NCBI RefSeq assembly: GCF_001435575.1
Contig: NZ_AZEA01000015.1
Span: 1-56,993, forward strand
Length of the DNA stretch: 56,993 nt
Direction: 5' to 3'
DNA from: Lentilactobacillus sunkii DSM 19904
GTDB taxonomy: Bacteria > Bacillota > Bacilli > Lactobacillales > Lactobacillaceae
Shown: in pieces, positions 36,307 to 45,020 of the stretch
How positions within the stretch are numbered: the first letter of the stretch is position 1
Layout: each line of letters starts with the position of its first letter
Made by a program: the position numbers and the translations under genes
Notes under the pieces: generated by a model
Told to the model about the DNA's origin: nothing
The model's input: the letters and a program-made list of their open reading frames with translations, nothing else
The model's database searches: none

Positions 36307-37791
36307 ATGAAAAAACCGTTAAAAGCTATTGTTATCGCTGCATTTGCTCTGACATCGGCAGGCATGTTTGCCACGACTTCGACTGTCAAAGCAGATATCA
36401 TTGACGTTCCAGGCGCCGTCAAATCCATCCCCCAGATTAATTCCGGGAACGTGTTAACGAATTACAACTCTGATGATCTAAAAACAATTAACAACACCTC
36501 TCCGGTGGGAAATATGGATCGGAAATACAACCAGGGAACAATTGACCCAACGACAACCAACGCTGGCGATACATTTGCAACAACAGCCGCCACGACAACT
36601 ACTGCAAATGCGTTTAAAACCCAATGGTTCCTGCCTGATGGCTTTAATGTCACTGACTACCAACATGGTAACTTTCAAAGTGTTGCCTTGGATGATTCCG
36701 GCAATGTTTACTTCGTTGAATCCAACGGAAGTGACACAAACCTTGGTGTCATCATTAAATTTGATACAAACAAACTAAAGCAGCTTGGATTGGAAAACGA
36801 TCCAATGGCTTTGTGGACAGCCTTCAATTACTTCAACCCATACACCGAAGAAGGCGCCGAGCACAACAACCAATATGAAAGCTATTATGAATCAATGAAA
36901 GGTTCATTTAACGCTGTCAAAAAGTATTCCAACAAATTGGCGAATGTGAAAGCAGAAATCAATGATCTGAAGAATGCCAAACGGACCGATCAGACCAAAT
37001 TCAGAAAAGCTAAAGATACTGCCAAAAACCATTTGGAAAAAGTTCTCAAGGCAAACACCAAAAAGCAAGCTGCTGATGAGAAGAAGATTACTGCCCTTCA
37101 AAAGGAAATTGACAGTAATCAATCTGATATCGATAAAATTAAGGCTCAAAATCCTGATTTGTTCAAAAATATTGAAATTGCCGAGACTGCTCAACTGAGT
37201 CCCCAAGTTGATATTGGCCACGGCCAGACTTTGACCTTCAACCCTCAAAACAAACATTTGTATCTGGTTGAAGACAACACCCTGACCGATTTGAGAAACC
37301 GAGACGAAAACAATAACGTTTTGGAAATAGATCCTAACACAATGGAGCCAATTCGCCAATATAACTTCAAGATGTTCCAAGGTACCAAAGGCAATCTCCA
37401 GCTGCATACCCTGGTATTTGACAAAAACGGAAACGCCTATTGGGGCCGAAAGAACGGTATGGGCTATATGATCTTCTATGGTCGATTGGATGAGAACGGC
37501 GTTAAGTTCGCAGCTGCCCCACAAAAGCTGAGAACCCGTGGTGGTTCACCTAACCAGGGGGTTGCGTTCAATAACGTCAACAACCGTATCTATATCGTTT
37601 CCGATGACGTGCTGACATCAATCCCAATCGACAAGCTGGAAGCCGGTTCCGCAACCCCGGATGACATCAACTACTCGGTATTCCAGTCAAAGCGTGAGTG
37701 GGAATGCCTGGCATTTGATCAGCAAGGATACGGCCACCTGTTGGCACTCTGGCCTGCCGAGTTGATGAAGACGACGGAGCCATTAAATTAG
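36307..37791 (+). CDS. secreted beta-propeller-like protein with coiled-coil insert
   Basis: 494 aa. Signal peptide MKKPLKAIVIAAFALTSAGM ends near VKADI. Blade-like strands recur (FQSVALDDSGNVYFVE, HTLVFDKNGNAYWGR, QGVAFNNVNNRIYIVSDD, ECLAFDQQGYGHLLAL), resembling NHL/SMP-30-type propellers. Residues ~195-280 are a highly charged coiled coil (KLANVKAEINDLKN to KIKAQNPDLFKN) inserted between blades. AAAGGAC precedes the ATG. No anchor motif, so it is secreted or held by its neighbour. The last base of its TAG stop is the first base of a palindromic repeat. Function unknown. Confidence 0.82.
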   Translation: MKKPLKAIVIAAFALTSAGMFATTSTVKADIIDVPGAVKSIPQINSGNVLTNYNSDDLKTINNTSPVGNMDRKYNQGTIDPTTTNAGDTFATTAATTTTANAFKTQWFLPDGFNVTDYQHGNFQSVALDDSGNVYFVESNGSDTNLGVIIKFDTNKLKQLGLENDPMALWTAFNYFNPYTEEGAEHNNQYESYYESMKGSFNAVKKYSNKLANVKAEINDLKNAKRTDQTKFRKAKDTAKNHLEKVLKANTKKQAADEKKITALQKEIDSNQSDIDKIKAQNPDLFKNIEIAETAQLSPQVDIGHGQTLTFNPQNKHLYLVEDNTLTDLRNRDENNNVLEIDPNTMEPIRQYNFKMFQGTKGNLQLHTLVFDKNGNAYWGRKNGMGYMIFYGRLDENGVKFAAAPQKLRTRGGSPNQGVAFNNVNNRIYIVSDDVLTSIPIDKLEAGSATPDDINYSVFQSKREWECLAFDQQGYGHLLALWPAELMKTTEPLN

Positions 37792-37909
37792 AGTGTGAGC
37801 CAAGCCGGTTAGCTTCCGAGCATTAGGTGAATAACGAGTTTTAATGCGGGTCTTGCATTGAAGCTCGTTATTTGGCTAAGCGGAGGAAGTTGGCTTGGGG
37901 AACACGTTT
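37791..37909. repeat. nested-palindrome intergenic repeat, copy c
   Basis: Ends GAGTGTGAGCCAAGCC and GGCTTGGGGAACACGTTT are inverted repeats. The inner hairpin AATAACGAGTTTTAATGC with GCATTGAAGCTCGTTATT has two non-Watson-Crick positions. It starts on the final G of the preceding stop codon and may serve as that gene's transcript end. Confidence 0.75.
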
Positions 37910-37910
37910 A

Positions 37911-38028
37911 GAGCGTGCCGAGACCCGGGTGATGCGATTTCTAAGGGTACTTTGATTGGAGTTCCTGGGTTTGGAACTCTGATTAAAGTGCACTTAGAAG
38001 TAAGCATCAGGTCCGTCGAAACGTGTTT
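37911..38028. repeat. nested-palindrome intergenic repeat, copy d
   Basis: Directly follows copy c. Starts GAGCGTGCCGAGACC and ends near GGTCCGTCGAAACGTG. The inner imperfect hairpin (about 37933-38009) has 35-nt arms, including GGAGTTCC/GGAACTCT around TGGGTTT. 38029-38110 holds nothing recognisable. Confidence 0.65.
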
Positions 38029-38114
38029 CCGAAGCAGAAGGAACCAGAAAGTAAAATAAAAAAACGCACTCGAATGTTACTTCTCCTCTCCCCCAAAAAA
38101 TAAAGACAAACCAA

Positions 38115-38155
38115 AAGGCCTGCAACCCAACATCCACTGGAGTTACAGGCTTTTT
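38115..38155 (-). terminator. terminator after the 38.1-kb membrane protein gene
   Basis: AAAAAGCCTGTAAC and GTTGCAGGCCTTTT pair imperfectly around a 15-nt loop, followed by TTTGG on the minus strand. The left arm overlaps the last codons of the gene. Confidence 0.65.
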
Positions 38156-38655
38156 CTCTGCCTAAATTTCTTAACAACCACATAAACCAGAAATAAAGGT
38201 CCACACATAATAATCAAAATATTTAAAAACAAGTTCTTAGCAACATTAAAAGAGAAGTCAGCTGCTCCTTTATACGACTGGGTTTGAGAATACTGATACT
38301 CCCAAGGATTTGTTGTTACCCCGTTTGCCGACCAGGATCTGCCTTTATGATTCGCCTGGGCATCGGAATGGTGTAAACGCAACGCCTTATCTTTATAAGT
38401 CTCGAACTCAACGGAATCCTTGCGGTAAGCGCGCTTCATGACTCCCCTGACAAATGGCAGAATCAGGCATAAGTTAAACAAATAATACCAGTCCAGCATC
38501 GATAAGTTAACTGTCCAACGGGAATGTCCGGTTGCATAGATATACTTCAGTGCCAGACCGCCATCGTAAAAGTAGATCAACAATAATGCAACGCCACCAG
38601 CCAACAGGTACCATGCATATTTCAACATATAAACGGCTGCCTTCACTGTACTCAT
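38143..38655 (-). CDS. hypothetical membrane protein
   Basis: About 171 aa. Two N-terminal helices (YAWYLLAGGVALLLIYFY; WYYLFNLCLILPFVRGVM), a polar central part (SVEFETYKDKALRLHHSDAQ), and a C-terminal helix (LFLNILIIMCGPLFLVYVVV) ending in KKFRQRKSL. The start is uncertain: ATG at 38655, or GTG at 38646, which has AGAGGG at better distance. TTGTCA-17-TATCTT lies upstream. I do not recognise the family. Confidence 0.72.
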   Translation of the reverse strand: MSTVKAAVYMLKYAWYLLAGGVALLLIYFYDGGLALKYIYATGHSRWTVNLSMLDWYYLFNLCLILPFVRGVMKRAYRKDSVEFETYKDKALRLHHSDAQANHKGRSWSANGVTTNPWEYQYSQTQSYKGAADFSFNVAKNLFLNILIIMCGPLFLVYVVVKKFRQRKSL

Positions 38656-38755
38656 CCCTCTCGCGAACAATTGTTATCTTAAAGATAACTGTTGCGGAGG
38701 GGATTGACAAGGTAATATGAGAAATATTCACAGTTTTTTCACATTTTAACCAGCT

Positions 38756-39910
38756 CTATAATTCAACTGTCAAATCAATGGATTCCAAGACACCGGCAAT
38801 CTGGTTGATACCGGTAAGCAGGTCTTCTTGACTCATCACGAGTGGTGGTAATAGCCGCAACGTGTTGTGTTTGGCAGAAAGTGTTAACATCCCTTCATCT
38901 TGAAGCTTGGCAATAACGTCATCTACTTTAATTGAAGGATTCAAATGAATTCCGATCATCAACCCCAGCCCACTGATGCTATCGACGACCGCTAGTGGTT
39001 CAATTTGTTCGTTGATCGCCGCAAACACTGCTTTTGATTTCTGTTGAACTTCCGTTAAGAAGCTTGGTGTCAACTGTTCAAGGACTGCTTTGGCAGATGA
39101 CAGAGCAATCTTGTTGCCGCCAAAAGTCGTCCCATGAGAACCGGGGCCAAATGCTGACGCAAGCTTCTTCTTGCCCAGCATGGCACCAATCGGCAGCCCG
39201 TTTCCCAATGCTTTGGCACACGTAATGATATCCGGATCCAAATCAAAATTTTGGTAGGCAAACTTTTTGCCAGTTCGGCCAATTCCAGTCTGCACTTCGT
39301 CAATAATCAACAAGACACCTTGATCATGGCACTTATCTGCAACCTTTTGCAGCCATTCGCCATTACCAGAGACGACACCACCCTCACCTTGAATCACTTC
39401 AAGAATAACGGCTGCCAAATCATCTGTGATCGCGTCCAAAGCATTGGGATCGTTATAATCTGCAAAACTGACTTCGGGGACCAGCGGTTTAAAGCCGGCT
39501 TGAATATCCGGATTTCCAGTTAACGACATCGACCCGTACGTCCGTCCATGAAAGCCATTGTTAAAAGCAAGTACCTTACCTTTACCAGTTGCCTTACGGG
39601 CTAATTTGAATGCCGCTTCGTTGGCCTCAGTTCCCGAATTACAGAAGAAAGCCAGCATGCCGTCAGGACACAGGGCGTTGGCAACGTCATCCTGCAATTG
39701 GCTGGGATACAAATTAGACGTGTGCCAAACTTTTCCCAATTGATTCAAGACGCTCTGCTCAATCCAGTCGTTACTGTAGCCAAAGCTGCAGACACCGATT
39801 CCACTCGTAAAATCTAAATATGATTTCTGATTGCTATCGACCAAATGCCAATCGTGACCCGAAACAATTTCCATTGGGTATTGGGCATATGTCGGAAAAA
39901 TATGTTCCAT
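38756..39910 (-). CDS. argD: acetylornithine aminotransferase
   Basis: PLP enzyme of 384 aa that transfers an amino group to N-acetylglutamate semialdehyde, giving N-acetylornithine. Class III aminotransferase signatures: FFCNSGTEANEAAFKLAR, NNGFHGRTYGS, EVIQGEGG, LLIIDEVQTGIGRTG and the lysine that binds PLP in CAKALGNGLPIGAML. GAAGGGAGA precedes the ATG. Last gene of argCJBD. No argF, argG or argH in the window. Confidence 0.97.
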   Translation of the reverse strand: MEHIFPTYAQYPMEIVSGHDWHLVDSNQKSYLDFTSGIGVCSFGYSNDWIEQSVLNQLGKVWHTSNLYPSQLQDDVANALCPDGMLAFFCNSGTEANEAAFKLARKATGKGKVLAFNNGFHGRTYGSMSLTGNPDIQAGFKPLVPEVSFADYNDPNALDAITDDLAAVILEVIQGEGGVVSGNGEWLQKVADKCHDQGVLLIIDEVQTGIGRTGKKFAYQNFDLDPDIITCAKALGNGLPIGAMLGKKKLASAFGPGSHGTTFGGNKIALSSAKAVLEQLTPSFLTEVQQKSKAVFAAINEQIEPLAVVDSISGLGLMIGIHLNPSIKVDDVIAKLQDEGMLTLSAKHNTLRLLPPLVMSQEDLLTGINQIAGVLESIDLTVEL

Positions 39911-39925
39911 TAAATCAGTCTCCCT

Positions 39926-40675
39926 TCAAACCGCCAGCTGGTCAACCGATAAATTGGTACCGGGATGCTGCAGCTGATTTGTAATTTCTACTTCTTTTAC
40001 ACCATGTTTTAAAGCATCGAACGCTGCTTTTATCTTGGGCTTCATTCCTGACTTGATGACCTCATCTTCAAATAATTGATTAGCCTTTTGCAGGCTCAAT
40101 TGATCAATCACCTGACTGTTGACCATCACGCCAGGAACATCGGTCACCAAGTACAACTTTTCCGCACCCAACAGACGGGCAATTGCCGCTGCCGCAACGT
40201 CACCGTTGACGTTCAGGTAATTTCCTTCATGAGTGGCAGCTAAGGGTGCGCAAACGCCAATTCCGGCTGATAACGCATGTTTTATGTAAGCCTCGTTGAT
40301 TGCCGTCACACTGCCAACTTCACCGTAGACTGCTTGATCCAAATAATCAGCAAATGCCACGGCCTGACCAGTCGCATTCATACCAATCACCGAGAGACCA
40401 TGAGCAGACAATTGGCTGCATAAAGCCGGTTGAACAAGCCCCAACAGCACTGCCTGAGTCACTTTCAGTGTCTGTTGACTGGTCACTCGAATGCCATTAA
40501 TCTTGTTGACCGGCAAATCCAGTTGATTACTCCATTCAGAAATCTGGGGCCCGCCGCCATGAACAATCAAAATCTGCTTGCCGGCTTTTCGCCATGCATG
40601 TAACTGTTCAAAGAATCCGTTTGTTAGGTGGTTTGTTGCGTTACCACCAACCTTGATCACAATTATCTGACTCAT
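39926..40675 (-). CDS. argB: acetylglutamate kinase
   Basis: Amino-acid kinase of 249 aa that phosphorylates N-acetylglutamate with ATP. N-terminal KVGGNA, substrate loop IVHGGGPQISEWSNQL, nucleotide region YLVTDVPGV, and KAAFDALKHGVKEVEI near the end. The ATG at 40675 has AGGAGGT 7 nt upstream; a GTG three codons earlier is unlikely. It lies 15 bp before argD and 12 bp after argJ. Confidence 0.97.
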   Translation of the reverse strand: MSQIIVIKVGGNATNHLTNGFFEQLHAWRKAGKQILIVHGGGPQISEWSNQLDLPVNKINGIRVTSQQTLKVTQAVLLGLVQPALCSQLSAHGLSVIGMNATGQAVAFADYLDQAVYGEVGSVTAINEAYIKHALSAGIGVCAPLAATHEGNYLNVNGDVAAAAIARLLGAEKLYLVTDVPGVMVNSQVIDQLSLQKANQLFEDEVIKSGMKPKIKAAFDALKHGVKEVEITNQLQHPGTNLSVDQLAV

Positions 40676-40687
40676 GTTTCCCACCTC

Positions 40688-41896
40688 CTAGCTTCGATAT
40701 GAAGCGTTAATTTGAACGTATTTATAAGTCAAATCGCATCCCCAGGCAGTTCCGGTCGCTTTGCCTGCATTTAAATCCACATCGATTGTGACTTTCTTTT
40801 GTTTAAGGGTTTTTGTCACTTCGTCATCGTCAATGCCTGTTCCCAAGCTGTTTTTGACTAACTGAAGACCATTGATTGAAACGCTGACACCATTCAAGTC
40901 AACATGGGCGGTTGTCTGACCGATCGCCTGCATGATTCTGCCCCAGTTGCCGTCCTCACCAAATATCATTGCCTTAACAAGATTGGACCCGACAATTGCC
41001 TTGGCAACCTGCTGGCCTTCCAAATGGCTGTATGCGCCTGCCACGTTGACTTCAACCAGCTTGGAGGCCCCTTCACCGTCCCCGGCAATCTCTTGTGCCA
41101 AGTGGGTTAAAACCTTCTTGAAAGCCGAAACAAAAGTTGAGTAGTCGGCCGTGCCTTCTTCAAGCGGTTCATTTTCAGCCGCCCCATTGGCCATGACAAC
41201 AACCATGTCATTGGTTGAAGTATCACCGTCAACCGTGATTTGATTAAAGGTCTCATCAACCGTTGTGCTTAAAAGATGTTGCAAATCTGCGCCAGCAATC
41301 GCAGCATCGGTTGTGACAAATCCCAGCATGGTAGCCATATTCGGATGAATCATGCCAGAGCCCTTGCAAAAACCAGTTGTTGTAATTTCCTTGCCATCTA
41401 CCATACATTTCACGGTAATGGTTTTTGGATGAGTATCGGTTGTCAAAATTGCTTTGGTCAAGCCAACATTGTGGGTTAATTTAAGTTGTGAAATACCATC
41501 CTTGATTTTAGCCATTGGCAGCGGTTCGCCGATGACACCGGTTGAAGCAATTCCCACTTCACTGGCGTCAATTTTCAAACGATCGGCTGCCATCTTTTGC
41601 ATCAGCAGGGCATCGGTTTCACCCTGTTCGCCATTACAAGAATTGGCATTTCCACTGTTCATGACCACGGCCTGTAACTGATGAGCCACGTTGATGGTCA
41701 GCTTGGTCAATTTAGTTGGGGCTGCCTGAAATTGGTTGGTCGTGTATACTCCGGCCGCATCTGCCGGGGTTTCGGAATAGATCCAGCCCATATCATCTTG
41801 ATCAGGCTTTAATCCGGCATGGGTTGAGTCAGCATAAAAGCCCTTCGGCCAGGTAAACTTACTTACTTCAATTGAATCTTCACTTGTCATCTGCAT
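40688..41896 (-). CDS. argJ: bifunctional ornithine acetyltransferase/N-acetylglutamate synthase
   Basis: 402 aa. Moves acetyl from acetylornithine to glutamate, which recycles the acetyl group; bifunctional forms also use acetyl-CoA. The self-cleavage motif is intact in GSGMIHPNMATMLGFVTTDA, the Thr of MATML being the nucleophile that starts the beta chain. GEDGNWGRIMQAIG is a second signature. GGAGAGA precedes the ATG. Its presence means a cyclic acetyl pathway, so argE is not needed. Confidence 0.97.
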   Translation of the reverse strand: MQMTSEDSIEVSKFTWPKGFYADSTHAGLKPDQDDMGWIYSETPADAAGVYTTNQFQAAPTKLTKLTINVAHQLQAVVMNSGNANSCNGEQGETDALLMQKMAADRLKIDASEVGIASTGVIGEPLPMAKIKDGISQLKLTHNVGLTKAILTTDTHPKTITVKCMVDGKEITTTGFCKGSGMIHPNMATMLGFVTTDAAIAGADLQHLLSTTVDETFNQITVDGDTSTNDMVVVMANGAAENEPLEEGTADYSTFVSAFKKVLTHLAQEIAGDGEGASKLVEVNVAGAYSHLEGQQVAKAIVGSNLVKAMIFGEDGNWGRIMQAIGQTTAHVDLNGVSVSINGLQLVKNSLGTGIDDDEVTKTLKQKKVTIDVDLNAGKATGTAWGCDLTYKYVQINASYRS

Positions 41897-41913
41897 CGCA
41901 ATCTCTCCTTGTT

Positions 41914-42942
41914 TTATGGCAGGAACGTCTGAAGTTCCAGTCCACTGGTTTCTTGATAATCAAACATTTGGTTAAAGTTTTGAACGGCTTGTCCGGCCGC
42001 TCCTTTTAATAAATTGTCAATGACACTGTCTGCCATCACTGTGCCGGTTACCGGGTTGTAGACAACGCCGATATTGCAATTATTGGTTCCAACAACCTGC
42101 TTGATGTCAGGTAAATGCTCACCGGTGTAATTGACGAATGGTTTGCCTTCATATGTCTGCTTGTATGCCCGATCGATTTGTTTGGCATCCACACCTGGTT
42201 CAACTTTTGCATAGATCGTACTCATGATGCCTCGAGTAATCGGAATCAACGTTGTCATAAATTGAATAGCTTTTACGTGATCGTTCCAATGTTGCAACTC
42301 CAACATGATTTCTGGAATATGCTGATGTTGGTTGGGCTTATATATTTGCAAATTGTCATTGGCTTGAGTGAAATGGGTTGATTGAGCCGGATTCTTACCG
42401 GCGCCGGACGTCCCTGACTTTGCATCAACAATGATCGTATCGGGATCAATCAAATCAGCTTGAACCAACGGTGCCAGGCCAAGCAATGTTGCAGTCGCAT
42501 AACAGCCGGGATTGGCAACATACTTTTGCTCATGGGCGGATTCAAAATCTGCCAGACCATAATGAGCGGAATTAAGTGCCTGTTTGGAAGCAGACGGCTT
42601 GTGGTACCAGCGTTCATACTCGGCTTCATCGTTAAGCCGCAAATCCCCAGACAAATCAATCACCGGAAAGTCGGCTTCGATGTATGGCCGGCTAAGTTTT
42701 GAAGTAACCCCCGCTGAGGTTGCGAAGAACACCAGCTGATTATCTGCCATGATTGAATCTGGAGAATATGGCTGAACAAATGTCTCATCTGTATAAAAGG
42801 CAGGTACCATTTCTGAAAGTTTCTCATTCTTCGTTAGCTTGTGGTCATACAAGTTAATGCCATCCACTTCTGGGTGCTGGCGAAGAAGCTGGTACAACAC
42901 CATTCCCGCATATCCTGTTATTCCAACAACTGCAACTTGCAA
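41914..42942 (-). CDS. argC: N-acetyl-gamma-glutamyl-phosphate reductase
   Basis: NADPH-dependent reductase of 342 aa, third step of arginine synthesis. Rossmann motif VVGITGYAGMVLYQLLRQHP and the catalytic cysteine in VANPGCYATATLLGL; SGTSGAGK and HQHIPEI are also conserved. The start is a TTG with GAGGCGAT upstream. First gene of argCJBD, behind a promoter and an ARG box. Confidence 0.97.
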   Translation of the reverse strand: MQVAVVGITGYAGMVLYQLLRQHPEVDGINLYDHKLTKNEKLSEMVPAFYTDETFVQPYSPDSIMADNQLVFFATSAGVTSKLSRPYIEADFPVIDLSGDLRLNDEAEYERWYHKPSASKQALNSAHYGLADFESAHEQKYVANPGCYATATLLGLAPLVQADLIDPDTIIVDAKSGTSGAGKNPAQSTHFTQANDNLQIYKPNQHQHIPEIMLELQHWNDHVKAIQFMTTLIPITRGIMSTIYAKVEPGVDAKQIDRAYKQTYEGKPFVNYTGEHLPDIKQVVGTNNCNIGVVYNPVTGTVMADSVIDNLLKGAAGQAVQNFNQMFDYQETSGLELQTFLP

Positions 42943-42975
42943 ATAAATCGCCTCACATTTTTTAAATATTCAATT

Positions 42976-42994
42976 AGAAGAATATTAATGAATG
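42976..42994. promoter_or_regulatory. candidate second ARG box
   Basis: The AT-rich inverted sequence GAAGAATATTAATGAATGA lies just downstream of the argC -10 and resembles half-sites of the ArgR operator (TNTGAATWWWWATTCANW), with several mismatches. Together with 43063-43080 it would bracket the promoter. Confidence 0.4.
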
Positions 42995-42999
42995 AAAAC

Positions 43000-43028
43000 A
43001 TCTTACAACGATATACAATAAAATGCAA
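43000..43028 (-). promoter_or_regulatory. argCJBD promoter
   Basis: Minus strand TTGCAT (43023-43028), 17-nt spacer, TAAGAT (43000-43005), about 58 bp upstream of argC. Confidence 0.7.
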
Positions 43029-43062
43029 CGTTTTTTAGGTATTATTCATTATTTTATTTTGC

Positions 43063-43080
43063 TTTCAATATTTATTCACA
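43063..43080 (-). promoter_or_regulatory. ARG box (ArgR operator)
   Basis: Minus strand TGTGAATAAATATTGAAA matches the consensus TNTGAATWWWWATTCANW at all but one position. It lies 35 bp upstream of the -35 element. Arginine-dependent repression is inferred from the family. Confidence 0.75.
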
Positions 43081-43170
43081 ATTAAGGCCATAAACATGTA
43101 TATTAGCCTATGAAATGAAATTTATTCACCCTTTTATTCATGCAAAAATACTTGCTTTCATTGATATAAA

Positions 43171-43576
43171 TATACATGGTGGGATTTTGACTGTCGCCGT
43201 TTTTCAGTTTCCCGTCTCCGCCTGCTGTAGTGGCTTGGATTTCGAGCCTGTAGTCTCGAAATACCAAGATGCTGTAATCATGGCTTTCAGCCGTTTCAAC
43301 AGCATCGATACTACTGCTGGCAATGCCTGCAAACTGAAAAACGGCTACTTTGAGATCTTCTAACTTGCAATAGTCGTTGACCATCCAAGTGAATTGACGT
43401 CTGTCAGAGATATTGCTGCCCGATTTTGCCGGCTTGGCGTTGCCAGCCATAGTGAAAGTATCGTTGATGCCGATGAAATCGGTGATTACGATACCTTTGC
43501 ATTTCAAGACTACAGGCTTGAAATCAAAGCCACTATGGCAGGCAGAGCCAAGCCGGCAAAATCCACCACGAATTGG
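43171..43576. other. inverted pair of structured, covarying elements (unknown family)
   Basis: Two units lie head to head. Unit 1 (43196-43345) closes with GCCGTTTTTCAGTTT/AAACTGAAAAACGGC. Unit 2 (43422-43563, minus) closes with GATTTTGCCGGCTTGGC and its exact complement. Each holds an inner GCCTGC..TAGTGG stem, an 8-bp hairpin with loop CCTGTAGT, and a hairpin with AATCA internal loop and TTC apical loop. Stems differ in sequence but still pair; loops are nearly the same. Outer flanks GGTGGGATTTTG and CAAAATCCACC are also inverted. Open frames across it have no ribosome binding site. Spacer 43346-43421 is unique sequence. Confidence 0.7.
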
Positions 43577-43638
43577 CAGCCAATGAAAACCACTACAGCA
43601 GGTGGAGCCAGCAAACTCAGGCACAGCAGCAACGCAAA

Positions 43639-43671
43639 AAAGGATTAACCGCAAAACGCAGTTAATCCTTC
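43639..43671. terminator. terminator after metY
   Basis: AAGGATTAAC and GTTAATCCTT pair around an 11-nt loop. On the minus strand TTTTTTGCG follows, 27 bp after the metY stop. Confidence 0.85.
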
Positions 43672-43697
43672 TATATAAATACATATTTCATTATGCG

Positions 43698-45020
43698 TTA
43701 AGGCTTGGGTGCAACAACGGTTTCTTCGACAGTGTCTGGAATCTTTTCAAGTGCCTGACTCAGGTCTGCAATTAGGTCGTCGGCATTTTCAACCCCGACT
43801 GAAACCCGGATCAAATCTGGGGTAATCCCGGCTTCACGTAATTCTTCTTCATTCAATTGGGCATGGGTTGTTGATGCCGGATGAATGATCAGTGATTTGG
43901 CATCAGCCACATTCGCCAGTAATGAGAACAACTTGAGGTTTTGAATCAGCTGTTTGCCGGCCTTTTCGCCACCCTTTAAACCGAGTGTAAAGATTGAACC
44001 GACACCCTTTGGGAAATACTTCTCTGCCAAATCATGATATTTGCTGTCTTCAAGTCCTGGATAGTTGATCCAAGCAACTTTTGGATGATTGTGGAGGAAT
44101 TTAACGATCTTTTGGGTATTTTCAACGTGACGTTCCACTCGTAGTGACAATGACTCAAGTCCTTGAAGCAACAGGAATGAATTAAATGGACTGATGGTTG
44201 CCCCCAAGTCACGTAATGACTCTGCCCGGACTTTGGTGGTAAAGGCCCCTCCCCCGAGGTCTGCAAATACCAATCCGTTATATTGGGCATTTGGCTCGGT
44301 AAAGCCTGGATATCGGCCGCTTGCTTTCCAATCAAACTTGCCATTTTCAACAATCACGCCGCCCATTGTTGTGCCGTGGCCGCCAATAAACTTGGTAGCG
44401 GAATGAACGACAACGTCAGCTCCATGATCCAATGGCCGAACCAGATATGGTGTGCCAAAGGTATTGTCAACAATCAAAATGATCCCGTGCTTATGCGCAA
44501 TTTTTGCGACTGCCTCAAAATCAATCAGGTTGATTCCGGGATTACCGATACTTTCAATGTAAAGCGCTTTGGTATGCTCGTTGATTGGTGCTTCAAAATT
44601 GGCTGGATCGTCGGGATCAACGAAGTGAGTCTTGATCCCTAATTTTGGTAAGGTAACATTGAATAAGTTGAAAGTTCCACCATATAATGTGCTGGCAGAA
44701 ACAATTTCATCCCCTTTAGCAGCAACGTTGAGAATCGCTGCGGTAATTGCTGCCGAACCAGTTGCCAGCGTCACCCCGCCGGTTCCGTTTTCCAGCGCAG
44801 CCACCCGTTTATCAACGACATCGGTTGTCGGGTTGGTGAGTCGCGTATAAATGTTTCCGGGATCAGTTAGGCCAAAACGCCCAGCTGCCTGTTCTGGATT
44901 GTCGAACACGTATGAAGTGGTTTGGTAAATCGGCACTGCTCTTGAACCTGTTTCATCTACGGTTTGTCCTGCGTGTACTTGAAGTGTTTCAAAGCGTAAG
45001 TTGTTGTTTTCTTCTGTCAT
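43698..45020 (-). CDS. metY: O-acetylhomoserine sulfhydrylase
   Basis: PLP enzyme of the Cys/Met metabolism family, 440 aa from the ATG at 45020 ([18 protein letters not shown]). Makes homocysteine from O-acetylhomoserine and sulfide. Conserved features: [73 protein letters not shown] with the PLP lysine in SATKF, and GGMxxSL-type C-terminal signals. Its start overlaps the metA stop by 4 bp (ATGA), so the two are translationally coupled under the methionine T-box. Confidence 0.96.
   Translation of the reverse strand: MTEENNNLRFETLQVHAGQTVDETGSRAVPIYQTTSYVFDNPEQAAGRFGLTDPGNIYTRLTNPTTDVVDKRVAALENGTGGVTLATGSAAITAAILNVAAKGDEIVSASTLYGGTFNLFNVTLPKLGIKTHFVDPDDPANFEAPINEHTKALYIESIGNPGINLIDFEAVAKIAHKHGIILIVDNTFGTPYLVRPLDHGADVVVHSATKFIGGHGTTMGGVIVENGKFDWKASGRYPGFTEPNAQYNGLVFADLGGGAFTTKVRAESLRDLGATISPFNSFLLLQGLESLSLRVERHVENTQKIVKFLHNHPKVAWINYPGLEDSKYHDLAEKYFPKGVGSIFTLGLKGGEKAGKQLIQNLKLFSLLANVADAKSLIIHPASTTHAQLNEEELREAGITPDLIRVSVGVENADDLIADLSQALEKIPDTVEETVVAPKP

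Noticed and set aside
36904-37524. 206-codon minus-strand open frame opposite the propeller gene
   Set aside because: Antisense shadow of a well-supported gene; no ribosome binding site.
43103-43684. 193-codon minus-strand open frame and two plus-strand frames of about 83 codons across the structured pair
   Set aside because: They resemble each other only because the DNA is inverted and palindromic. None has a ribosome binding site, and base changes follow stem pairing rather than codon positions.
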